A program made the position numbers and the translations under genes. Shown one piece after another: positions 1-5,080 of a stretch of 5,080 nucleotides of DNA. This stretch comes from ATZT02 sp964655115. Its GTDB lineage: Bacteria > Actinomycetota > Actinomycetes > S36-B12 > UBA5976. Under the pieces are notes generated by a model. The model searched no databases and was not told the DNA's origin. It saw only the letters and a program-made list of their open reading frames with translations. How positions within the stretch are numbered: the first letter of the stretch is position 1; every line of letters begins with the position of its first letter. The stretch spans positions 1-5,080 of the forward strand of contig CAZZKM010000048.1 of assembly GCA_964655115.1 (NCBI GenBank), in the 5' to 3' direction.

Positions 1-867
1 GGTAAAAACCCTGGGGGAAGACTTGGTTTAAGAACTTTAAGAAGTCATCCATTTACAAACCGAGTAATTGATGTGGGTGCAGCATACTTTACAGTTTCAG
101 ATTCCATTTTTAAAAATAAATTAGATGAGTGGACAAAAAATGATTTAGTTCATGAATGGACTGATACATTTCATGTTTTTAAAGATTTTGAAATTTCCAC
201 TACAACTGGTCCCATGCGATATGCCGCAAAAAAAGGCTTAAGAAGTCTTGCATATTACGAATTAGATGTTTTACGACAAAAAGGTGTGAAAGTAATACAA
301 GAAAAAAAAGTTGAAAAAGTAAAAGTCGAAAATAATAAAATTAAAGTAGATGATGCATTTTTTGATTTTGTTGTTTTAGCAATGCCAGGTTTACAGGCAG
401 CAAGAATTTTAGAGGACGAAGTAGGTAAAGAATTAGCCAATCAAACTTGGGATTCTGCTTTATCTGCTTGGATTGTGATTGATGGTGAAATACCAAAATA
501 TGACGCGATGTTTGTTAATGATCATGAAGTTATTTCTTTAATAGTTAATGATGGGAAAAGAAGAAAAGATAACGCACCAATAATTAACGCTATAACTACA
601 AGTGATTATGCAAAACAACGATTAGAAAATTATCAAGATTACGTAGATGAAGTTACAGATCATGTATTAGAGCTTTGGAATATAAGAAGTGAAGTAGTTG
701 AAAAAGGAATTGCTAGATGGTCAATTGCACAACCAAAGAATTGCACCAGAGCTAAGTTGCCTCAAAACATGGCTTTAGTGGGAGATGCATACGATTTGAA
801 TCCACGAATTGAATCTGCGTGGTTAGATGGTGTTGCGGTGCTTAAGCAATTAATAGGTGTCGACTAG
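1..867 (+). CDS. Renalase-like FAD/NAD(P)-dependent amine-oxidase-fold oxidoreductase, 5' end cut off by window
   Basis: The reading frame is open from base 1, so the gene starts upstream; 288 residues are visible before the TAG stop. Visible residues 5-7 are GGR, followed by IDVGAAYFTVSD (23-34). This matches the GGR and 'D-x-G-A-x-Y-F-T' blocks that follow the N-terminal Rossmann segment in renalase-type flavoproteins. The GxGxxG dinucleotide motif itself is missing, and perhaps 35-45 residues are lost. A middle block (GPMRYAAKKGLRSLAYYEL), a strand ending FVVLAMPG and the C-terminal ALVGDAYDLNPRIESAWLDG (about 258-277) fit the family; the last is the usual FAD-contacting segment. No signal peptide or membrane segment is visible, so it is probably cytoplasmic. 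Family members include enzymes that oxidise aberrant dihydro-NAD(P) isomers, but many are uncharacterised, so the substrate here is unknown. A GTG at 73 could be mistaken for the start, but the homology-like blocks before it argue against that. It lies 38 bp upstream of purA in the same orientation. Confidence 0.8.
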   Translation, partial: GKNPGGRLGLRTLRSHPFTNRVIDVGAAYFTVSDSIFKNKLDEWTKNDLVHEWTDTFHVFKDFEISTTTGPMRYAAKKGLRSLAYYELDVLRQKGVKVIQEKKVEKVKVENNKIKVDDAFFDFVVLAMPGLQAARILEDEVGKELANQTWDSALSAWIVIDGEIPKYDAMFVNDHEVISLIVNDGKRRKDNAPIINAITTSDYAKQRLENYQDYVDEVTDHVLELWNIRSEVVEKGIARWSIAQPKNCTRAKLPQNMALVGDAYDLNPRIESAWLDGVAVLKQLIGVD

Positions 868-893
868 ATTCATCCAGGTTGTATTTTTAACTT

Positions 894-901
894 GAAGGAA
901 G
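894..901 (+). promoter_or_regulatory. Ribosome binding site of purA
   Basis: GAAGGAAG lies 4 bases before the ATG at 906 and contains the purine core AAGGA complementary to the 16S rRNA 3' end. It is the clearest Shine-Dalgarno sequence in the window. It supports the ATG at 906 as the purA start, which also gives the standard PurA N-terminus (MPAIVLLGAQWGDEGKGK). Confidence 0.7.
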
Positions 902-905
902 ATTC

Positions 906-2204
906 ATGCCAGCCATAGTTTTACTCGGTGCACAATGGGGCGATGAAGGCAAAGGTAAAGCAACTGATCTTTTAGGTCATCGAGTTCAATACGTAGTTCG
1001 TTATCAAGGTGGCAATAATGCTGGCCACACAGTTGTAATTCCTACCAAAAATGGTCCAGAAAAATTTGCACTACATTTACTTCCATCTGGAATTTTAACT
1101 CCAGAAGTAATTCCAGTAATTGGAAATGGAGTTGTAATTGATCCAGGAGTTTTATTACAAGAAATAAAAGGATTAAATGAAAGAGGAATTGATACTTCTA
1201 AGTTAAAAATTTCTGCTGATGCTCACATTATTACTAGTTATCATGTGATGCTTGATAAAACTATTGAAAGATTTTTAGGTAAATCAAAGATTGGCACCAC
1301 TGGTCGAGGAATAGGACCAGCATATGGTGACAAAGTAAGCAGAGTTGGAATTAGAGTTCAAGATTTATATGATGAAAATATTTTAAGAAAAAAAATAGAA
1401 GGATCTCTTGTTTCAAAAAATCAAACTTTAGTAAAGGTTTATAACAGAAGAGCTGTAGACGTTGATGCAATCGTTAAAGAACTATTGGGCTATGCAGAAT
1501 TATTGAAGCCATATGTTGCAAATACATCACTGTTACTTAATGAAGCATTAAACAAAAATGAAATAGTCTTGCTTGAAGGTGGTCAAGGAACTTTATTAGA
1601 TGTTGATCATGGCACTTATCCATTTGTAACCTCATCCAATCCAACAGCAGGTGGTGCTGCAACAGGTTCTGGAATTGGACCAACAAAAATAACTAGAGTA
1701 ATTGGAATTTTGAAGGCTTACACAACACGAGTTGGTGAAGGACCATTTCCAACTGAACTACTTGATGCAAATGGTGAACGTTTAAGAGAAATTGGTGGAG
1801 AAAGAGGCACAACAACAGGAAGACCAAGAAGATGTGGCTGGTTTGATGCTGTGGTTGCAAGATATTCATGCCGCATAAATGGTTTAACAGATTTCTTCTT
1901 AACTAAATTAGATGTTTTAACAGGGTTTAAAGAAATACCTGTTTGTGTTGCTTATGAAGTAGATGGTGTTCGATATGAAGAAATGCCTATGACGCAAACC
2001 CAGTTTCATCACGCTAAACCAATTTATGAGTACTTACCAGGTTGGGAAGAAGATATTTCTAATGCGAAAACATTTGAAGATTTACCTTTAAATGCGAGAA
2101 AATATGTGGAGTATTTAGAGAAAATTTCGGGAGCGCCCATGAGTGCTATTGGGGTAGGTCAACACCGCGATGCCACCATCTCTCGAAGAGACCTGATTAA
2201 CTAG
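906..2204 (+). CDS. purA: Adenylosuccinate synthetase (IMP--aspartate ligase)
   Basis: This cytoplasmic enzyme joins IMP and L-aspartate using GTP to form adenylosuccinate, the first committed step from IMP to AMP. It has 432 residues, the usual bacterial length. The GTP loop GAQWGDEGKGK is at 8-18, with the presumed catalytic Asp13, and GGNNAGHT is at 35-42, with the presumed catalytic His41; both positions match the E. coli numbering. Further family blocks are the IMP-binding GTTGRGIGPAYGDKVSR (from about 130), EGGQGTLLD (from 224), the aspartate-binding loop GERGTTTGRPRRCGWFD (298-313) and the guanine-recognition TKLD (333-336). The final conserved loop reads GVGQHRDATI, where G-x-G-P is usual, so residue 419 is Gln in place of Pro; this is the one oddity. 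The last 75 or so bases are richer in G+C than the rest of the gene. The start is fixed by a good ribosome binding site. The next gene begins 8 bases after the stop, suggesting co-transcription. Confidence 0.98.
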   Translation: MPAIVLLGAQWGDEGKGKATDLLGHRVQYVVRYQGGNNAGHTVVIPTKNGPEKFALHLLPSGILTPEVIPVIGNGVVIDPGVLLQEIKGLNERGIDTSKLKISADAHIITSYHVMLDKTIERFLGKSKIGTTGRGIGPAYGDKVSRVGIRVQDLYDENILRKKIEGSLVSKNQTLVKVYNRRAVDVDAIVKELLGYAELLKPYVANTSLLLNEALNKNEIVLLEGGQGTLLDVDHGTYPFVTSSNPTAGGAATGSGIGPTKITRVIGILKAYTTRVGEGPFPTELLDANGERLREIGGERGTTTGRPRRCGWFDAVVARYSCRINGLTDFFLTKLDVLTGFKEIPVCVAYEVDGVRYEEMPMTQTQFHHAKPIYEYLPGWEEDISNAKTFEDLPLNARKYVEYLEKISGAPMSAIGVGQHRDATISRRDLIN

Positions 2205-2206
2205 GA
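2203..2206 (+). promoter_or_regulatory. Ribosome binding site of the aminotransferase, overlapping the purA stop
   Basis: AGGA lies 6 bases before the ATG at 2213, and its first two bases are the last two of the purA TAG stop. This arrangement is typical of translationally coupled genes on one mRNA. The motif is short, so the call rests on spacing as much as on sequence. Confidence 0.5.
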
Positions 2207-2212
2207 CACATT

Positions 2213-3571
2213 ATGAGCAATGACTATCAAGCAAATCCTGAAGAGGGAAAGAAAGTATTTGACTTAGATCGTGCACATGTATTTCATTCTTGGAGTGCAC
2301 AAGGTGCAATCAAACCGATGCCGATTGCAAAAGCAGAAGGTTCATATCTTTGGGATTATGACGGAAAAAAATATTTAGATTTTTCTTGCCAATTAGTAAA
2401 CACCAACATTGGTCATCAACATCCAAAAGTTGTTAAAGCTATTCAAGAACAAGCTGGAAAATTAACCACAATCGCGCCACAACATGCAAATGATATGCGC
2501 GGAATTGCTGCAAAAAAATTAGCCGAATTAGCACCAGATGGTTTTGAACATGTCTTCTTTACAAATGGTGGAGCAGATGCAATTGAAAATGCTGTACGTA
2601 TGGCAAGAATTCATACAAAACGTCACAAAGTTTTAACTTTTTATCGTTCTTATCACGGTAATACTGGAACAGCTATTCAAATGACTGGAGATCCAAGAAG
2701 ATGGCCAAATGAATTTGCATACGGGGTAATTCATTTCTTTGGTCCATTTCCTTATCGTTCTCAATTTTGGTCTAATTCACCAGAACAAGAAACTGAAAGA
2801 GCATTACATCATTTAGAATCTGTAATTCAATTTGAAGGTCCTGCAACTATTGCAGCAATTTGTATTGAAACAGTTGTAGGAACTGCAGGAATTATGGCAC
2901 CAACACCTGGATATCTAGAAGGTTTAAGAAAAATCTGTGACAAATATGGAATTTTATGGATTGCAGATGAAGTTATGGCAGGTTTTGGTCGAACTGGTAA
3001 ATGGTTTGCTTTTGACAATTGGACAGCACGACCTGACTTAATTGTTTTTGCTAAAGGTTCAAACTCAGGTTATGTTCCAGCTGGTGGCGTAATAATTGAC
3101 AAACCAATTTATGAAACTTTTGTCGATCGAGTTTTCCCAGGTGGTTTAACTTATTCAGGTCATCCTCTTGCCATGTCATCAATTGTTGCAACACTTGATG
3201 CAATGAAAGAAGAAAAAATGGTTGAGAATGCATATGAAATTGGAAAAAACATTATTGGTCCAAAATTAAATGAATTAAAAGAAAAACACGCCTCAATCGG
3301 TGAAGTTAGAGGACTTGGTGTGTTTTGGGCAATTGAGTTTGTCAAAAATAAAAACACTAAAGAAGCTTTAGTTCCCTATAACGCAAGTGGCAAAGATGCA
3401 GCTCCGATGGTGGAGTTAGGTGGCGAATGCAAAAAACTTGGACTTATGCCATTTATAAATATGAACCGTTTGCATGTAGTGCCACCATGCAATGTTTCAA
3501 AAGAAGATGCCAATAAAGGTCTAGAAATCTTAGATCAGGCAATCACAGTTTTAGATAAATACACAAATTAA
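2213..3571 (+). CDS. Class III PLP-dependent aminotransferase (omega-aminotransferase type, substrate unknown)
   Basis: A 452-residue cytoplasmic enzyme of the fold-type I, class III aminotransferase family, which moves amino groups (often terminal amines) to a keto acid such as pyruvate or 2-oxoglutarate. Visible motifs run in family order: GSYLWDYDGKKYLDF near 44-58, NIGHQHPKV, the phosphate-contacting NGGADAIENAVRMAR (118-132), SYHGNTG (from 146, with aromatic Tyr147 placed to stack on PLP), IADEVMAGFGRTG (250-262, with Asp252 for the pyridine nitrogen), and FAKGSNSGYVPAGGV with Lys281 as the likely Schiff-base lysine. The threonine of GGLTYSGHP probably contacts the cofactor phosphate. 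The N-terminal HVFHSWSAQ block resembles actinobacterial proteins often labelled 'aspartate aminotransferase family' and also taurine--pyruvate or beta-alanine--pyruvate aminotransferases. The first label refers to the fold and does not show that aspartate is the substrate. It starts 8 bp after purA and ends 89 bp before purB. Family is near certain; substrate is open. Confidence 0.93.
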   Translation: MSNDYQANPEEGKKVFDLDRAHVFHSWSAQGAIKPMPIAKAEGSYLWDYDGKKYLDFSCQLVNTNIGHQHPKVVKAIQEQAGKLTTIAPQHANDMRGIAAKKLAELAPDGFEHVFFTNGGADAIENAVRMARIHTKRHKVLTFYRSYHGNTGTAIQMTGDPRRWPNEFAYGVIHFFGPFPYRSQFWSNSPEQETERALHHLESVIQFEGPATIAAICIETVVGTAGIMAPTPGYLEGLRKICDKYGILWIADEVMAGFGRTGKWFAFDNWTARPDLIVFAKGSNSGYVPAGGVIIDKPIYETFVDRVFPGGLTYSGHPLAMSSIVATLDAMKEEKMVENAYEIGKNIIGPKLNELKEKHASIGEVRGLGVFWAIEFVKNKNTKEALVPYNASGKDAAPMVELGGECKKLGLMPFINMNRLHVVPPCNVSKEDANKGLEILDQAITVLDKYTN

Positions 3572-3581
3572 TATTAAATTC

Positions 3582-3611
3582 TTAGTGAATTAAGGCTAAT
3601 TTATTCACTAA
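3582..3611 (+). terminator. Possible weak terminator or attenuator hairpin after the aminotransferase
   Basis: TTAGTGAAT (3582-3590) and ATTCACTAA (3603-3611) are perfect 9-base inverted repeats separated by 12 bases, starting 10 bases after the aminotransferase stop. The stem has only two G-C pairs, and no uninterrupted T-run follows, so it is a poor classical intrinsic terminator. It may slow the polymerase or protect the 3' end of the upstream mRNA. Chance occurrence in AT-rich DNA is possible. Confidence 0.3.
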
Positions 3612-3612
3612 A

Positions 3613-3642
3613 TCCTTTGTATTTAAAGGAAAAATTCAAAGG
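3613..3642 (+). promoter_or_regulatory. Mutually exclusive short hairpins upstream of purB
   Basis: TCCTTT (3613-3618) can pair with AAAGGA (3625-3630) over a 6-base loop, while the overlapping CCTTTG (3614-3619) can pair with CAAAGG (3637-3642). Both partners are Shine-Dalgarno-like, and the CCTTT segment resembles the anti-Shine-Dalgarno sequence. Two competing pairings could in principle modulate purB translation. The stems are short, and both purine stretches lie well upstream of the usual ribosome-binding distance (30 and 18 bases from the GTG), so this is a weak call. Confidence 0.2.
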
Positions 3643-3660
3643 TATGCAAGAATAGATTTC

Positions 3661-5079
3661 GTGACATTGAATCCGGATGTACTTGCTACCCGGTATGCGT
3701 CTAACCAAATGCAGGAAATTTGGTCTACTAACAACAAAATAATTGCTGAAAGAAATCTTTGGATTTTAGTTTTAAAAATACAAAAAGAATTAGGTTTAAA
3801 AATTAATGACCAAGCAATTTCAAATTACGAAAAAGTTGTAAATGAAATAAATCTTGATTCAATTAGAAAACGTGAAGAAACAACAAGACATGATGTAAAA
3901 GCTAGAATAGAAGAATTTAACGCTCTTGCCGGATTTGAGGAAATTCATAAAGGTCTAACCAGTAGAGATATAACTGAAAATATTGAACAATTACAGATTA
4001 AGAAATCATTAGAATTAGTTCAATTTAAAACTATTGCTGTCTTATCAATATTGTCAAAGTTGGCAAAAGAATATAGCGATTTAGCAATTGCAGGTAGAAG
4101 TCATAATGTTGCTGCTCAAATTACTACTTTAGGAAAACGATTTGCCAGCACAATAGAAGAATTATTAATAAGTTTTGAAAAATTAAATCATTTTTTAGCA
4201 AATTATCCATTAAGAGGCTTCAAAGGACCAGTTGGTACCAGTCAAGATTTACTTGATTTATTTGATCAGGATGTGGCAAAAGTTAATTCATTTGAAAAAA
4301 GCATTGCAAAGAAATTAGGTTTTGAAAAAGTTTTAAATAGTGTTGGTCAAATTTATCCACGATCCCTTGATTTTGACGCAATTTCAAATCTTTATTCACT
4401 CAGCTCACCACTTTCATCACTTGCGATTTCAATTCGGTTGATGGCAGGAAACGAACTTGTGACAGAAGGATTTAAAGAAGGTCAAGTCGGTTCCTCTGCG
4501 ATGCCGCACAAAATGAACACAAGATCTTGCGAACGAGTTAATGGACTTCACCTTGTTCTTAAGGGATTTTTAAGTATGGCAAGTGATATTTCTGGTCAAC
4601 AGTGGAATGAAGGGGATGTGTCTTGTTCAGTGGTTAGAAGAGTAAGTCTTCCAGGAGCTTTTTATGCAATTGATGGAATTCTTGAAACAACTTTAACAAT
4701 TCTGCATGAATTTGGAGTTTTTAAAGGTTCAATAAAAGCAGAATTAGAAAAATATTTACCATTTTTGGTGACAACAAAAATATTAATGGCATCTGTAAAA
4801 AATGGAGTGGGACGAGAAAAAGCTCATGAATTAATAAAGAAACATTCAACTAATGCAGCTTTAGCTTTAAGAGAAGGAAAAGATTTTGATTTAATTAATG
4901 ATTTAGCAAATGAAAAAGAATTATTGCTTAAAAAAGAAGATTTAGAAAGAATAATGAAAGATGAATTAAAAGTTGTCGGAAATGCAAAAAATCAAATAGA
5001 AGATGTAATAAAAAATGTCGAGAAAGTAATTAAAAATAATCCAGAAGCAAGCAATTATAAACCTCATAAAATTTTGTAA
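3661..5079 (+). CDS. purB: Adenylosuccinate lyase
   Basis: PurB cleaves adenylosuccinate to AMP and fumarate, and SAICAR to AICAR and fumarate, so it serves both de novo purine synthesis and the AMP branch; family members are cytoplasmic homotetramers. The 472-residue protein is complete. Superfamily blocks appear in order: RHDVKARIEEF (76-86, with His77), TSRDITEN (100-107), GRSHNVAAQITTLGKR (from 145, with His148 as the likely catalytic histidine), the fumarate-lyase signature GSSAMPHKMN (277-286, one of the paired serines being the likely base) and QWNEGDVSCSVVRR (314-327). The SHNVAAQ and MPHKMNTRSCERVNG variants are those I recall from actinobacterial PurB. The C-terminal 60 or so residues are rich in Lys, Glu and Asn, consistent with AT-biased codon use on a tolerant helical domain. 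The GTG start gives MTLNPDVLATRYAS, collinear with actinobacterial N-termini; a TTG two codons later is the only close alternative. No properly spaced Shine-Dalgarno is visible. The gene is 89 bp downstream of the aminotransferase. Confidence 0.98.
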   Translation: MTLNPDVLATRYASNQMQEIWSTNNKIIAERNLWILVLKIQKELGLKINDQAISNYEKVVNEINLDSIRKREETTRHDVKARIEEFNALAGFEEIHKGLTSRDITENIEQLQIKKSLELVQFKTIAVLSILSKLAKEYSDLAIAGRSHNVAAQITTLGKRFASTIEELLISFEKLNHFLANYPLRGFKGPVGTSQDLLDLFDQDVAKVNSFEKSIAKKLGFEKVLNSVGQIYPRSLDFDAISNLYSLSSPLSSLAISIRLMAGNELVTEGFKEGQVGSSAMPHKMNTRSCERVNGLHLVLKGFLSMASDISGQQWNEGDVSCSVVRRVSLPGAFYAIDGILETTLTILHEFGVFKGSIKAELEKYLPFLVTTKILMASVKNGVGREKAHELIKKHSTNAALALREGKDFDLINDLANEKELLLKKEDLERIMKDELKVVGNAKNQIEDVIKNVEKVIKNNPEASNYKPHKIL

Positions 5080-5080
5080 A

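Larger units (their letters stand above)
3572..3660 (+). other. Intergenic leader before purB
   Basis: This 89-bp AT-rich gap is the longest non-coding stretch in the window. It contains two sets of short inverted repeats (listed separately) and a three-codon frame, ATG CAA GAA TAG, at 3644-3655. I found no convincing -35/-10 pair. AAGAAT at 3648-3653 matches 4 of 6 bases of the TATAAT consensus and lies 7 bases before the GTG start, as expected for leaderless transcription, but no -35 partner supports it. Whether purB has its own promoter or is read through from purA cannot be decided from the sequence. Confidence 0.45.

Noticed and set aside
73..75. GTG as the start of the first gene, giving a 264-residue complete protein
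   Set aside because: The frame is open back to base 1, and the residues before the GTG carry the GGR and the Asp of the FAD-binding region, so the gene is truncated by the window edge.
302..309. Run of eight A bases as a possible slippage or frameshift site (a similar run is at 1388-1395 in purA)
   Set aside because: Both reading frames continue intact with family motifs downstream, and such A-runs are expected in Lys-rich, AT-rich genes. No stimulatory structure or alternative-frame product is evident.
255..440. Antisense open frame of 61 codons on the - strand inside the oxidoreductase gene
   Set aside because: Its product is a low-complexity run rich in Ser, Thr and Phe, as expected from reading Lys-rich codons backwards, and it sits entirely within a gene with clear family motifs.
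842..870. Promoter-like TTAAGC and TAGATT at 17-bp spacing before purA
   Set aside because: The -35 element matches only 3 of 6 consensus bases and lies inside the end of the upstream gene. Matches of this quality are common by chance in AT-rich DNA.
2827..3357. Three overlapping antisense open frames of 60-65 codons on the - strand inside the aminotransferase gene
   Set aside because: They show no recognisable motif and overlap the PLP-binding core of a well-supported gene, so they are shadows of the + strand coding sequence.
1..5080. A novel defence, mobile or biosynthetic system
   Set aside because: All four genes belong to well-known enzyme families. I saw no transposase, integrase, toxin pair, nuclease, repeat array, tRNA or attachment-site signature.

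Overview
This window is ordinary core-metabolism DNA from what looks like an AT-rich, streamlined actinobacterium. Sampled lines range from about 22 to 43% G+C, for a rough average in the mid-thirties. The lineage call rests mainly on PurB. Its start (LATRYAS), its blocks around RHDVKARIEEFNALAG, GRSHNVAAQ and QWNEGDV, and its length of 472 residues match the PurB form I remember from mycobacteria and other high-G+C Actinobacteria. The aminotransferase also resembles a form I recall from Streptomyces. Low G+C with tight packing suggests an aquatic, small-genome actinobacterium such as Nanopelagicales (acI) or Actinomarinales. That is inference from memory, not a search result.

Layout: all four genes lie on the + strand with almost no spare DNA. 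A renalase-like FAD-dependent oxidoreductase, cut by the left edge, occupies 1-867. After 38 bp comes purA (906-2204), adenylosuccinate synthetase. After only 8 bp comes a class III PLP-dependent aminotransferase (2213-3571). An 89-bp gap, the only substantial intergenic space, precedes purB (3661-5079), adenylosuccinate lyase, which ends one base before the window does. The gap holds short inverted repeats that could act as a weak terminator or attenuator, and purB begins at a GTG without a well-placed Shine-Dalgarno sequence.

How the genes work together: PurA and PurB catalyse the two steps from IMP to AMP (IMP + aspartate + GTP to adenylosuccinate, then to AMP + fumarate). PurB also acts earlier, releasing AICAR from SAICAR. 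The aminotransferase between them is not a known purine enzyme. Its substrate cannot be read from the sequence, and it may simply share a transcript with purA. The oxidoreductase may be a redox-cofactor repair enzyme if it has true renalase activity.

I found no mobile element, CRISPR array, tRNA, rRNA, phage gene or defence system, and nothing that looks like an undescribed system. The findings are modest: an unusual gene neighbourhood, a changed residue in the presumed PurA base-binding loop, a local G+C rise at the end of purA, and the structured purB leader.
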